From contig CANNHN010000009.1 of NCBI GenBank assembly GCA_947504725.1, positions 1 to 64,000 on the forward strand: DNA of 64,000 nucleotides, given 5' to 3'. Both the position numbers and the translations under genes were made by a program. Positions 17,690-27,100 of the stretch are shown piece by piece. The notes under the pieces were generated by a model that saw only the letters and a program-made list of their open reading frames with translations, had not been told where the DNA came from and did not search any database. Position 1 is the first letter of the stretch. Each line of letters starts with the position of its first letter. Source of the DNA: Bacteroidota bacterium. GTDB lineage: Bacteria; Bacteroidota; Bacteroidia; 2-12-FULL-35-15.

Positions 17690-19405
17690 CTACTCCAGCT
17701 TCATATCCTTCACATTCATCTGTAAAGAAACATTTCCATTGTATTCGTTTTCTTCAATGGCATAACAAGAACTGAATGTTCTCTTCCTCAAGATTGCATC
17801 AAAATGTTGTGCTTGTGAAAAGGCAATCGCTGAAAAAGTTTCTTTTGGTTTTTCTGCAGATTGAATATCCATTTTCAAATGGTTGTTTCCTACAATGCGC
17901 ACATAGCCTTTGTCGATAAGGTTTTTACTCATGAATACAGGCGACATATTTCCTGGACCAAATGGTTCGAACTGTTTTAGGATGCGGAAAAATTTGGGTG
18001 TGATGTCGGATAATTTTAATTCGGCATCAATGGCAATTTCTGGAATCAGCATGTGATCTTTGATGGTTGCAGAAACTACTTCTTCAAATCTTTGTTGAAA
18101 GGCTGCAAGGTTTTCTAATTTCATGGAGAGGCCTGCAGCATATTTATGTCCACCAAATTGCTCTAGCAAATCGGAACATGCTTCAATGGCATCGTATACA
18201 TCAAAATCTTTTACCGAACGAGCAGAACCGGTTGCCATTCCATTCGACTCCGTAAGAACGATTGTCGGGCGATAATATCTTTCTATTAGTCGAGAAGCCA
18301 CAATCCCAATAACACCTTTGTGCCAATCAGGATGAAACAAAACAGTTGATTTACGATTTATTAATTCTTCACTTTCGTCAATCATACTAAATGCATGTTG
18401 TGTGATGCTAACATCCAAGACTCTGCGTTCAGTGTTGGAAGTATTGATATTTATTCCAGAGGTTTTTGCATCAGCATGATTATCGGAAACCAAAAGTGCA
18501 ACCGCATTTCTTCCTGTTTCAATTCTCCCTGCAGCATTTATACGCGGACCAACGGTGAACACCAATTCGTTCATCGTTACTTCTTTTTTGATGTTCGCTA
18601 AATCCAAAATGGCTTTTATTCCTTTGCGTGGATTTTTATTGATTTGTTCCAATCCGAAATAACACAAAGCACGGTTTTCTCCAACAATGGGAACCAAATC
18701 CGAAGCGATGGAAATAGCAGTTAAATCAAGGTATTGCGTTAATTCAGAAAAAGGAATATTATTTTTTTGAGCATAGGCTTGAACCAATTTAAATCCAACT
18801 CCACAGCCACATAATTCGTCAAAAGGATAAGTACAGTCGTTACGTTTCGGATCTAAAATCGCAACTGCTTTCGGAAGTGTATCGCCTGGGCGATGGTGAT
18901 CACAAATAATAAAATCGATGTTGCGTTCATTCGCATAATCTACTTTATCAATTGCTTTTATTCCACAATCGAGTGCAATAATTAATGAGAAATTATTTTC
19001 TTTCGCGAAATCAATTCCCATAAAAGAGATTCCATAACCTTCAGCATATCTGTCTGGAATGTAGTATTCCACAAGCCCTTCCGACTCAGGTAAACTTTTC
19101 AAAAATGAATATACGAGAGAAACAGCTGTAGTTCCATCCACATCGTAATCGCCAAACACAAGAATTTTTTCTTTGTTGGAAATTGCTTTTTCCAAACGGG
19201 CAATGGCAATATCCATATCCTTCATTAAAAAAGGATCATGCAAATCGTCTAAAGAAGGTCGGAAAAATTTTTTCGCTTCGTCATACGTTTTAATATCACG
19301 TTGTACTAGCAAACTCGCCAACACCTTTTCAATCTTCAATTCTTCAGCCAGTTGATTTACAACTTTCTCATCAGCACTTGAATTTATACTCCACCGTTTT
19401 TCCAT
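17690..19405 (-). CDS. recJ: Single-stranded-DNA-specific exonuclease RecJ
   Basis: 571 residues. DHH phosphoesterase motifs are present: GDYDVDGT (85-92), ALDCGIK (144-150) and the signature CDHHRPGD (168-175). A DHHA1 domain with GGHKYAAG follows at about 410-430, and the OB-like C-terminal region ends in ...VSLQMNVKDMKLE. It degrades ssDNA 5' to 3' in mismatch repair and recombination. Length matches the family. The gene is divergent from the CotH-like gene, with a MITE-like repeat between them. Confidence 0.97.
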   Translation of the reverse strand: MEKRWSINSSADEKVVNQLAEELKIEKVLASLLVQRDIKTYDEAKKFFRPSLDDLHDPFLMKDMDIAIARLEKAISNKEKILVFGDYDVDGTTAVSLVYSFLKSLPESEGLVEYYIPDRYAEGYGISFMGIDFAKENNFSLIIALDCGIKAIDKVDYANERNIDFIICDHHRPGDTLPKAVAILDPKRNDCTYPFDELCGCGVGFKLVQAYAQKNNIPFSELTQYLDLTAISIASDLVPIVGENRALCYFGLEQINKNPRKGIKAILDLANIKKEVTMNELVFTVGPRINAAGRIETGRNAVALLVSDNHADAKTSGININTSNTERRVLDVSITQHAFSMIDESEELINRKSTVLFHPDWHKGVIGIVASRLIERYYRPTIVLTESNGMATGSARSVKDFDVYDAIEACSDLLEQFGGHKYAAGLSMKLENLAAFQQRFEEVVSATIKDHMLIPEIAIDAELKLSDITPKFFRILKQFEPFGPGNMSPVFMSKNLIDKGYVRIVGNNHLKMDIQSAEKPKETFSAIAFSQAQHFDAILRKRTFSSCYAIEENEYNGNVSLQMNVKDMKLE

Positions 19406-19429
19406 ATTATCTTCTTAGTTCACTATGTG

Positions 19430-19580
19430 AAAAATTTAAACACATAGACACATAGTTTTTTTACTTATTTTTTCATCCATAGATGAAGCAAGCTTCATTA
19501 CATAAAATCTCTCTGCGAAAAAATTTATTTTTCTCGACCCAACTCCTTTTTCTATGTTTCTATGTGTTAAAACCTTTTTT
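19430..19580. repeat. MITE-like element, CACATAG family, copy 1
   Basis: The left end reads AAATTTAAACACATAGACAC and the right end is its imperfect inverse (TTCTATGTTTCTATGTGTTA). Inside are a 7-bp palindrome ATGAAGC-AA-GCTTCAT and the AT block GAAAAAATTTATTTTTCT. It lies between the divergent recJ and CotH-like genes. Confidence 0.85.
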
Positions 19581-19668
19581 GCTTGTCTTCAAAAGTACTA
19601 CAATCACCATTATTATAACCTATTGGTAATTTGTAAACTTTAAGTTACTTTAGTGTAAAATTAAGGAA

Positions 19669-21744
19669 ATGAAAAAGATTACCCTGCTAACAATTTTAGT
19701 ATTCTCAATATTAATTGGAAAATCGCAAACCTATACCAGCAGTGCTGGCGGACTAATTCCTGATGGTGGACCGATGGTAAATTTCCCTATGACTGTGTCG
19801 GGATTGAGTCCAGCTACGATTGATACTATTTTTGGTATCGAGACCATTTGTTTTAATATTGTTCACCCTTGGGTAGCCGATTTAAATATTTCTTTGCAAT
19901 CACCCGATGGAACCATTGTCGATTTATCAGTTGCCAATGGCGGCAGTGGTGATGATTATATTAATACGTGTTTAAATGCATTTGCTGCAAATTCTATTGT
20001 AACAGAAAATGCTCCTTTCACTGGAACCTTCCGTCCACAAGGGTTTATTGGTGCTTTTAATAATGGCCAAAATGCAAACGGTGTTTGGCAATTATTGATT
20101 GAAGATACTTACGGAGCGGATGTAGGAAATTTAATTGACTGGAGCATTACTTTTGGAAACACTCCTGCCTTTCCATTTAATTTCACTTCTTCCAACTTAC
20201 CAATATTTGTTATTAACACAGGCGGAATGGCAATTCCTAATGAACCTAAGTTAGCTGCACAAATGGGAATTATTTACAACGGTGTTGGTGTAAGAAATTA
20301 TTTGACAGACCCACATAACAATTATAATAATAAAATAGGAATTGAAACACGTGGTTCTAGTTCTTCTGGATTTCCGCAAAAAACGTATGGTTTCGAAACA
20401 CGTGATATTCTTGGAGTAAAAAAAGATACCATCTTAATGGGAATGCCAGAAGAACATGATTGGATTTTGTATGCTCCTTACGATGATAAAACGTGTATGC
20501 GAAATGTTTTGACGTATGACATTGCAAATAAAACGGGTAGATACGCATCTCGCACAGCTTTTTGTGAATTGGTAATAAACGGACAATATCAAGGTATTTA
20601 TGTTTTGATGGAAAAAGTAAAACGAGATTCAAACCGTGTTAGCATAGCAAAACTTGATCCTATAGAAATTAGTGGAGATGATTTAACGGGTGGTTACATT
20701 ATAAAAGTAGACAGAAATGACGGCCCCGGAACGTATTGGACTTCACCTTATCTTGCTGCAGATGGCTCAAACGTAGACTTTGTTCATGTTTATCCTGAAG
20801 GGGATGTTATTGTTGCCCAACAAAGAAATTATATCATGGCTTATGTGGATACCGTGGAAGATGTTTTGGCTAGTCCTACGTTTAATGATCCAGTTAATGG
20901 TTATTCAAAATACATTGGAGTAAATACATTCATTGATTATTTTATTTTAAATGAAGTAAGTAAAAATGTGGATGGTTATCGCTTGAGTACATTTTTTTAC
21001 AAAGACAAACAAAGTAAAGGTGGCAAGTTGAAAGCTGGTCCGGCATGGGATTTTAACCTAGCATGGTGGAATGCGGATTATTGTGGTGGGGATGTCACAA
21101 ATGGCTGGGCTTATGATATCGGAGCTATTTGTCCAGGTGGTTGGCAACCCAATTTTTGGTGGGCACGTTTATTACAAGATCCTTATTATGTAGCTCAGTT
21201 GCATTGCAGATGGGATGAATTAAGGCTAACAACATTAAGCATTCCTGTTTTAAATAATTATGTGGATTCGTTAGCAGCTTATTTAGATGAAGCACAAGGT
21301 CGTCATTTCACAGCATGGCCAATTTTAGGAATGTATACTTGGCCAAATCCAAGTCCTATTCCGGCAGATTATCCTGGAGAAATTACGGCTATTAAAACTT
21401 GGATCAACGATAGAATTTTATGGATGGATGCAAATTTGCCAGGGACATGTAATGTTGGAGTAAACGAAAATGTTTTGACGGAGCACAATTTTAATGTTTA
21501 TCCGAATCCATTTTCAAGTACTTTAAAAATGAGTTTTTATTTACCAAGTACAGAAACTATAAAAATTGAGCTGACAGATGTGATGGGAAGAATAGTGAAA
21601 CAAATTGAGCAAAAAGAATATTCCGAAGGTGAAAATATCATCGAAATTGACTTGAATTCAACAACCCTGAAAAACGGGATGTATCTCTTAAATATTGTTA
21701 CAAATAAGGGGATTTTAGTAAAAAAGGTGACTAAAATGGAGTAA
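19669..21744 (+). CDS. Secreted CotH-like protein with P-domain and T9SS sorting domain
   Basis: 691 residues with a signal peptide (1-19). Residues about 45-165 look like a proprotein-convertase P-domain (CFNIVHPWVADLNISLQSPD, NANGVWQLLIEDTYGADVG). Residues about 180-530 match the CotH kinase fold: the GSSSSGFPQKTYGFE block, RNVLTYDIANKTGRYASRT, YQGIYVLMEKVKRDSNRV, and GPAWDFNLAWWN with the likely metal-binding Asp. Relatives phosphorylate spore-coat protein or bind cellulosome components. The last ~80 residues (FNVYPNPFSSTLKMSFYL...NGMYLLNIVTNKGILVKKV) are a type A T9SS sorting domain, so the protein is exported to the surface or medium. The substrate is unknown. Confidence 0.88.
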   Translation: MKKITLLTILVFSILIGKSQTYTSSAGGLIPDGGPMVNFPMTVSGLSPATIDTIFGIETICFNIVHPWVADLNISLQSPDGTIVDLSVANGGSGDDYINTCLNAFAANSIVTENAPFTGTFRPQGFIGAFNNGQNANGVWQLLIEDTYGADVGNLIDWSITFGNTPAFPFNFTSSNLPIFVINTGGMAIPNEPKLAAQMGIIYNGVGVRNYLTDPHNNYNNKIGIETRGSSSSGFPQKTYGFETRDILGVKKDTILMGMPEEHDWILYAPYDDKTCMRNVLTYDIANKTGRYASRTAFCELVINGQYQGIYVLMEKVKRDSNRVSIAKLDPIEISGDDLTGGYIIKVDRNDGPGTYWTSPYLAADGSNVDFVHVYPEGDVIVAQQRNYIMAYVDTVEDVLASPTFNDPVNGYSKYIGVNTFIDYFILNEVSKNVDGYRLSTFFYKDKQSKGGKLKAGPAWDFNLAWWNADYCGGDVTNGWAYDIGAICPGGWQPNFWWARLLQDPYYVAQLHCRWDELRLTTLSIPVLNNYVDSLAAYLDEAQGRHFTAWPILGMYTWPNPSPIPADYPGEITAIKTWINDRILWMDANLPGTCNVGVNENVLTEHNFNVYPNPFSSTLKMSFYLPSTETIKIELTDVMGRIVKQIEQKEYSEGENIIEIDLNSTTLKNGMYLLNIVTNKGILVKKVTKME

Positions 21745-21764
21745 AATACCTCATTCTAGGTATT
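21745..21764 (+). other. Short hairpin directly after the CotH-like gene
   Basis: Arms AATACCT / AGGTATT with a 6-nt loop begin at the first base after the stop codon. No T-run follows, so a role in termination is only possible. Confidence 0.35.
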
Positions 21765-21801
21765 GAGTTCCCGGCTATATTTACCCAATTTTGTAGGGTA
21801 A

Positions 21802-21972
21802 ATGAATACTGCACCAAACATCTATAATATTCAAAAAGCCATTACGGAAGAAATGGGTTGCAATCTATGGAGTTTCTATCCAGAAACGATGGAATGTAAA
21901 AAACTGAAGAAAAAATGTTGCAAAAATTTCAAAAAAGAAAAACGTTGTAAGCGTTGTCCGATGCATTCTTAA
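21802..21972 (+). CDS. 56-residue Cys/Lys-rich small protein, unrecognised
   Basis: The frame runs from ATG at 21802 to TAA, 56 residues. The N-terminal half is neutral (MNTAPNIYNIQKAITEEMGC). The C-terminal half is very basic with paired cysteines: C32, C39, C40, C49 and C52, after C20 (CKKLKKKCCKNFKKEKRCKR). No signal peptide is evident. The pattern could fit a small zinc- or nucleic-acid-binding protein or a metallothionein-like peptide, but I recognise no family. It lies 57 nt after the CotH-like gene on the same strand and before a repeat element. Coding status rests on composition and the clean frame. Confidence 0.5.
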   Translation: MNTAPNIYNIQKAITEEMGCNLWSFYPETMECKKLKKKCCKNFKKEKRCKRCPMHS

Positions 21973-22037
21973 TACTTCTCCTTTTCATCATTTTCCTGAA
22001 ACACCTTAACCATTTATATTTAGTTTCGTAAATAAAG

Positions 22038-22267
22038 GTTTAAACACATAGACAAATAGTTTTAAAAGAAAAGGTATGGTGTGCTAGGGGATAGAAAAAT
22101 AAATTTTTTTCACAGAGAGATCTCTATGTCCATGAAGCTTGCTTCATCTATTCTGTTTTAAATACCCAAGAAGACGAACATGTTATTGAGTAGTAGTACT
22201 GAATAAAAGAAAAAACTAAAATATTGCGACACCTATAAAAACTATGTGTCTATGTGTTAAATTTTTT
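22038..22267. repeat. MITE-like element, CACATAG family, copy 2
   Basis: Left end GTTTAAACACATAGACAAAT and right end ACTATGTGTCTATGTGTTAA are inverse to each other. The interior contains GAAAAATAAATTTTTTT and ATGAAGC-TT-GCTTCAT, the reverse complement of blocks in copy 1, so this copy is in the opposite orientation. The longest copy at 230 bp, it occupies most of the gap between the small Cys-rich gene and the MORN-repeat gene. Confidence 0.85.
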
Positions 22268-22291
22268 CTGCGGCCTAAGAATCACCAAAGG

Positions 22292-23053
22292 CTACTTTTT
22301 CAACTCTCCGTTTTTATACTTTTTCACTTTAATCACTTTCCCGTTTTCATCTATCTCTTTCCAGTCTCCTTCTTTTTTACCGTGAATATACTTTCCTGTA
22401 ATCATTAATTTTTCATTTTCAAAATATTCTTTGTATTCACCTTCTTCTAGATTATTGATAAATTTTACTTCCGAATTTACTTTCCCGTTTTTGTAAAATG
22501 CTTTCTGAGTTCCTTCTAATAAACCATTTTTATAATTATACTCGATACTCACTTGCCCTTCAGGATAATACCATTTCGCTATACCATCACGCACATTCTT
22601 TTTATAAGAACCTTCTTCTTGAATTTTCCCATCAGAGTAATAGATTTTTTTCGACCCATCCAAGACACCCATTTTAAATTCGGTTTCAGATTTCAGCTTC
22701 GCATTTGAATGATAAGTAACGCTTTTCCCATTTAACGTATCATTTAAATATGTTTCTTTCAAAAAATTATACCCCGACTTATCGATAATCAAATAAACGC
22801 CATTTAACTTTCCGTTTTTGTATTGTCCAATATTACTAACCACACCATTTGCATGATAACAAACCCATTGTCCGTCTTTTGTTCCATCTTCATAATTACC
22901 GAAACATTCGCTTTGTCCAACTTTTTCTTTCCACAAACCCACTTTTTTTCCGGCATTGTTTGTTTTGTTTGTATCAGCTAATACAAAAGATGTTGCGTTC
23001 ACAGAATAGGTGAAGCAGATAATGGAAATAAATAATAGAATTTTAGTTTTCAT
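22292..23053 (-). CDS. Secreted MORN-repeat (YwqK-type) protein
   Basis: 253 residues with a signal peptide (1-20). The rest is a row of about eight MORN-variant repeats of ~23 residues with the pattern Y.NGK..G....Y...G....E (examples: YHANGVVSNIGQYKNGKLNG, YYPEGQVSIEYNYKNGLLEG, HGKKEGDWKEIDENGKVI). Such proteins are often auto-annotated as YwqK-family antitoxins, but no toxin gene is adjacent and a signal peptide argues for an envelope role. It is the last gene of the leftward run M28 peptidase-rsmI-corA. A second, shorter MORN lipoprotein lies at 40363-40824. Confidence 0.85.
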   Translation of the reverse strand: MKTKILLFISIICFTYSVNATSFVLADTNKTNNAGKKVGLWKEKVGQSECFGNYEDGTKDGQWVCYHANGVVSNIGQYKNGKLNGVYLIIDKSGYNFLKETYLNDTLNGKSVTYHSNAKLKSETEFKMGVLDGSKKIYYSDGKIQEEGSYKKNVRDGIAKWYYPEGQVSIEYNYKNGLLEGTQKAFYKNGKVNSEVKFINNLEEGEYKEYFENEKLMITGKYIHGKKEGDWKEIDENGKVIKVKKYKNGELKK

Positions 23054-23095
23054 TTTAAATATAGGATTACTCTAATAGCTTTTAAATTTTCTAAA

Positions 23096-24154
23096 TTACA
23101 ACCATTTCTTTTTTCTAAAATACATCACCATTGAAATCATCATCACTAACATTATAACCCATGCAAATGTATATCCCCAGGCATGTCCCCACTTGCTATG
23201 AATTTCAGGCATAAACTCAAAATTCATTCCATATACACCAGCAACAAACGTAACAGGAACAAATATAGTGGTGATGATTGTTAACACTTTCATTACCTCA
23301 TTCATTTTATTACTCACACTCGACAGGTAAATATCCATCATACCGGAAAGCAAATCGCGATACGTTTCCACAGTATCTATTACACGGATGGTATGATCAT
23401 GTACATCTCGTAAATAAATGTCAGTAGTTGGTTTTATAAAATTCGTTTCACTTCTCTCCATATTGTTAATCAATTCACGCATCGGCCAAACAGATTTTCT
23501 TAAGTGAATCATTTCGCGTTTCATAGCATGTAATTGATGCATCGTTTCTTTTGAAGGATCAATAATTAATTCTTCTTCCAACACTTCTATTCGATCACCA
23601 ATTTTTTCAAGAATCCCAAAATAACAATCCACCACAGCATCTATCAACGCGTAAGCTAAATAATCCGCTCCCATTTTACGGATGCGGCCTTTTCCTAAAC
23701 GGATTCTATTTCTGATTAAATCAAATGCATCTCCACCTTGCGCTTCCTGAAACGAAATCACCATTCCATCCATCAACACTACCGTCAATTGCTCCGATTG
23801 TAATTCAGTATCGTAATAAAGCATTTTAATAATAGCAACAACGTAGTTGTCGTAATCTTCAAACTTAGGACGCTGATTTGTGTTTACAATATCTTCCAAA
23901 GTAAGCGGATGAATATTAAATCGCTTGCCAACAGCTTCCACAAATTCAACATTGTGAATTCCGTCTACATTAATCCATCTTACCATATTATGATCAACAT
24001 GATCCAAACATTCTGAGAGATCATAAAATTCTTTTTCAATAAATTCAGTATCGTTGAATTCAATCAAAGAGAGTTTTACACGTTCGGTTTGTTTGTCACC
24101 GAAATAAACTAAAGTTCCCGGAGGCGCACCTGTTTTGTTAGTTTTATTTACCAT
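23096..24154 (-). CDS. corA: Magnesium/cobalt transporter CorA
   Basis: 352 residues. A large cytoplasmic domain comes first; two C-terminal membrane helices follow at about 288-308 and 325-345. The selectivity motif YGMNFEFMPE follows the first helix, with E/W residues in the periplasmic loop (HSKWGHAWGY). It forms a pentameric Mg2+ or Co2+ channel in the inner membrane. It lies 15 nt downstream of rsmI, in the same leftward run. Confidence 0.95.
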   Translation of the reverse strand: MVNKTNKTGAPPGTLVYFGDKQTERVKLSLIEFNDTEFIEKEFYDLSECLDHVDHNMVRWINVDGIHNVEFVEAVGKRFNIHPLTLEDIVNTNQRPKFEDYDNYVVAIIKMLYYDTELQSEQLTVVLMDGMVISFQEAQGGDAFDLIRNRIRLGKGRIRKMGADYLAYALIDAVVDCYFGILEKIGDRIEVLEEELIIDPSKETMHQLHAMKREMIHLRKSVWPMRELINNMERSETNFIKPTTDIYLRDVHDHTIRVIDTVETYRDLLSGMMDIYLSSVSNKMNEVMKVLTIITTIFVPVTFVAGVYGMNFEFMPEIHSKWGHAWGYTFAWVIMLVMMISMVMYFRKKKWL

Positions 24155-24169
24155 TGTACAATGTTTTTA

Positions 24170-24889
24170 TTATTCTTCTTCTTCAAGTTTACTGTTCTTT
24201 CCCTTGCCTTTATTCTCCTTAGTTTTATTTCCTTCTATAACAATCACAATTTCTCCTTTTACGGTTTTTGTTTTGAAATAATCAGCAAGCTCTTTTAATG
24301 TTCCTCTTTTGTTTTCTTCAAACATTTTTGATAATTCTCGAGAAACAGAAGCATTTCTATCTGCTCCAAAAAATTCAATAAATTGCTCCAGTGCTTTTAC
24401 CAAACGATGTGGCGATTCATAAAAAACCATCGTGCGTGATTCATTCACCAATGCTTTTATTTTTGTCTGACGTCCTTTTTTTGTTGGAAGAAAACCTTCG
24501 AAACAAAATGTATCGGTAGGCAAACCTGAATTCACTAATGCAGGGACGAATGCAGTTGCGCCTGGCAAACATTCCACTTCAATTCCTTTTGCAATACATT
24601 CACGAATCAATAAAAATCCTGGATCAGAAATCCCAGGAGTTCCAGCATCTGTTATCAAGGCAATTTTTTCGCCATTTGCAATACGCTCCGAAATAATCTC
24701 AACCGTTTTATGTTCATTGTGCATGTGATGTGCAAACATCTTTTTGTCAATGTTCAAATGTTTCAATAATATTCCTGACTTACGAGTATCTTCTGCTAAA
24801 ATCAAATCCACTTCTTTCAAAATCCGTATCGCTCGAAGTGTAATGTCTTCAAGGTTTCCAATGGGTGTGGGGACTATGTATAGTTTCAT
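24170..24889 (-). CDS. rsmI: 16S rRNA (cytidine-1402-2'-O)-methyltransferase
   Basis: 239 residues. Tetrapyrrole methylase fold with the family signatures YIVPTPIGNLEDITLRA (4-20), LAEDTRKSG, ALITDAGTPGISDPG and the PGATAFVPALVNSGLP loop. It methylates the ribose of C1402 in the decoding centre. The C-terminus is a Lys/Glu-rich tail beyond about residue 222, slightly longer than usual. It lies between the M28 peptidase and corA on the same strand. Confidence 0.96.
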   Translation of the reverse strand: MKLYIVPTPIGNLEDITLRAIRILKEVDLILAEDTRKSGILLKHLNIDKKMFAHHMHNEHKTVEIISERIANGEKIALITDAGTPGISDPGFLLIRECIAKGIEVECLPGATAFVPALVNSGLPTDTFCFEGFLPTKKGRQTKIKALVNESRTMVFYESPHRLVKALEQFIEFFGADRNASVSRELSKMFEENKRGTLKELADYFKTKTVKGEIVIVIEGNKTKENKGKGKNSKLEEEE

Positions 24890-24917
24890 ATCGTGCTTTT
24901 CTGCGTTCCTATTCTAT

Positions 24918-26237
24918 TTATTGTTGTAAACTCTCCCCAAACTTCGTAATCAATTTAAACATATTTTCAAATTCATTCAAAGGTAATGTTTCTGGTCTAT
25001 CATAAATATCGTGGTAGGCCTTTATTCCACCCATCGAATATATAAAAAACGCTTTTACTCCTTTTTCAGAAAAATGATAATGATCGCTGTTGGCCGACTT
25101 CCCTCTAATCTTTACGTCTTTGATAAATTTATTTTCTGTGTTGATTGCTTTCAACTTGTCAAACTCCTTTTGAAACACTGTTCCATTCACCACTGTTATT
25201 CCTTCTTCTCCTGTTCCCATAATATCCATATTGAAAACAAATTTTATATTTTTTAATGGAAACAAAGGGTTTTCTGTGTAATATTTTGAGCCTAATAATC
25301 CTACTTCTTCTCCACAAAAAGCCATAAATGCGATAGAATATTTTGGTTTATTTTCTGGCTTTGAATAATACGTTGCAAGGTTCAGTAACATTGCACAACC
25401 GCTGGCATTGTCGTTAGCTCCAGGAAAATAAACATCTTTTCCCATTTGTCCAAGGTGGTCATAGTGAGCTGAATAAACAATAAAAGAATCAGGATAAACC
25501 GAACCTTGAATGTAACCGATTACGTTTTGAGATTGATGGTTGGGAACAAATTGACTTTTATTAGATAAATTAATATAGCACATTTTAGTTTTATCAATTT
25601 TTTTTCTCAATGTATCATCAATCAATATTTCAATAGATGGGTAAGTATTTACTTTTTGAGAACACGTCCAAGTAAGTTTTTTATCATTTACGATTGCTAT
25701 TCCATAAGCTCCATAATTGTTTGCTTTCATAAAATCAAATAGTTTCAATTTATCAGCATTCGTAACACCATGTGGATCTATAATTATCCATTTATTATTA
25801 AACCTTCTACTAGTGAATTTTTTCATCAAATCCAACGAGTTCACCGTAGCGCTATCAAACCATACAGCTTGTAGTTTTTTTTGTTTAATAATTGATGGAC
25901 AACCAGCTGAAACCAAATAATTTTTTCCAGGCACCCAAACTCCATCTATGTATTTAGTGATTAAAACTGGACTTTCATTAGGAAAAGTATTTATGGCAAA
26001 ATTCATCTTCTGATAATAATCTTCATCAAATGATTTTAATTCGATTTTTTTAAACTCATTTTTCAGGTAATTTGCAGCAATGCTATCTCCGCCATTCACA
26101 TAACCTCTTCCATGCATGCTTTGAGAAGCCATTGTGTCAACAATCTTACGAGCGTAAGTGTAAACTTCTTGGGAGAAGATGGAAGATGTAAGATGGCAAA
26201 TGGAAAATGTAAGGAGTAGCTTTTTTAACAAAGACAT
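24918..26237 (-). CDS. Secreted M28-family metallopeptidase
   Basis: 439 residues with a signal peptide (1-22). The zinc aminopeptidase domain is C-terminal, about 235-439. Metal ligands are visible in SAHYDHLGQMG (His), GANDNASGCAML (bridging Asp), AFCGEEVGLLGS (catalytic and ligand Glu), an Asp in NMDIMG and a His in SDHYHFSEKGV. A PA-like insert may occupy about 115-215. It likely trims peptides in the periplasm or outside the cell. The signal peptide is encoded by a simple repeat of the kind found between genes (26171-26214). It starts the run with rsmI and corA. Confidence 0.9.
   Translation of the reverse strand: MSLLKKLLLTFSICHLTSSIFSQEVYTYARKIVDTMASQSMHGRGYVNGGDSIAANYLKNEFKKIELKSFDEDYYQKMNFAINTFPNESPVLITKYIDGVWVPGKNYLVSAGCPSIIKQKKLQAVWFDSATVNSLDLMKKFTSRRFNNKWIIIDPHGVTNADKLKLFDFMKANNYGAYGIAIVNDKKLTWTCSQKVNTYPSIEILIDDTLRKKIDKTKMCYINLSNKSQFVPNHQSQNVIGYIQGSVYPDSFIVYSAHYDHLGQMGKDVYFPGANDNASGCAMLLNLATYYSKPENKPKYSIAFMAFCGEEVGLLGSKYYTENPLFPLKNIKFVFNMDIMGTGEEGITVVNGTVFQKEFDKLKAINTENKFIKDVKIRGKSANSDHYHFSEKGVKAFFIYSMGGIKAYHDIYDRPETLPLNEFENMFKLITKFGESLQQ
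26171..26214. repeat. Simple repeat encoding the M28 signal peptide
   Basis: On the coding strand it reads as CCATCTTACATCTTCCATCT-like units. The same words make up the intergenic repeat at 26305-26371. The translated product is the hydrophobic stretch TFSICHLTSSIFSQ. Confidence 0.7.
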
Positions 26238-26304
26238 AGACGAAATTTAATACTTGATCATCATTTTAAAATAACGGGATGCTTAATAGTCATATGATTT
26301 AATG

Positions 26305-26371
26305 CCATTTTCCTTCACACATCAACCATCATACATCTTCCATCATATACATCTTCCATCATACCTCATAC
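26305..26371. repeat. CATCTTCCATCATA simple repeat
   Basis: CATCTTCCATCATA occurs twice in tandem, flanked by degenerate CATC words, in the gap between the unknown 208-residue protein gene and the M28 peptidase gene. Confidence 0.8.
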
Positions 26372-26373
26372 AT

Positions 26374-27000
26374 TTAACTGTAACGTCTATCCACCAAATC
26401 AACCAACTGTTTTACGGTTTCCTTTTCCATATCCCATTCATACAATTGCTGTAAGTTGCTAAAATAGTCCATTGCGGATTCTAAACTTCCAGCTCCGTTT
26501 AATTGTTGAATGGCAATATTATATTCTTGCATGTTACCTTCAAACAAATCATTTGCAAATAAAAATTTATCATTCAAGCCAATTGCTTTCGTTAAATCTT
26601 GAATGGATGGTTTTTGAATTTTATTTGGCACAACCACAACAGGTTTCTCTTCTTTTTTATCAACCTTCTTTTCCTGTTTTGGTTTTTCGGCTACATTTAA
26701 AATTTCACTTCCGAACAAATCAATCGGTTTTTCAGAAACTACAGGTTTCACCACTTCTTGTTTTATCTCAACTTTTGGAGTTTCTTCAACAGGTATTGAT
26801 ATAGTAGTATTTTGACCAATTTCTCCATTTGAATTCAAATGATTAAAAACAATGGATTTTTGGTATAATTTCTCGATTTTATGCAGAATTAATTCTAGTT
26901 CAACCTGCGGAATATGCTTATTGTCGCCAATATTATCGGAATGCTCCTTAATGTTATTAATCAATGCAGCTATCTCTTTTCTAATGGTGGACTTGTCCAT
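26374..27000 (-). CDS. Conserved-looking protein of unknown function
   Basis: 208 residues with no signal peptide or membrane segment. Residues 1-60 are helical (MDKSTIRKEIAALINNIKEH). Residues about 65-140 are a low-complexity P/V/K/E-rich linker. Residues about 143-208 form a second helical module (IQDLTKAIGLNDKFLFANDL, ending VKQLVDLVDRRYS). The layout suggests two interaction modules on a flexible tether. I do not recognise a named family. It is followed leftward by repeats and then the M28 peptidase gene, and is divergent from tdk. Confidence 0.7.
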   Translation of the reverse strand: MDKSTIRKEIAALINNIKEHSDNIGDNKHIPQVELELILHKIEKLYQKSIVFNHLNSNGEIGQNTTISIPVEETPKVEIKQEVVKPVVSEKPIDLFGSEILNVAEKPKQEKKVDKKEEKPVVVVPNKIQKPSIQDLTKAIGLNDKFLFANDLFEGNMQEYNIAIQQLNGAGSLESAMDYFSNLQQLYEWDMEKETVKQLVDLVDRRYS

Positions 27001-27100
27001 GACTTTATTTTACTTGGTTAAAAAACAAAACGCTTTTTTGACTAAATTTGTTGCATACTAAAACAAGGATTTTATGTAAAAAAAATCTGTAGTTTTAGAT

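Noticed and set aside
22292-23053. Toxin-antitoxin pair (YwqK antitoxin)
   Set aside because: The MORN repeats explain the similarity, a signal peptide is present and no toxin gene is adjacent.
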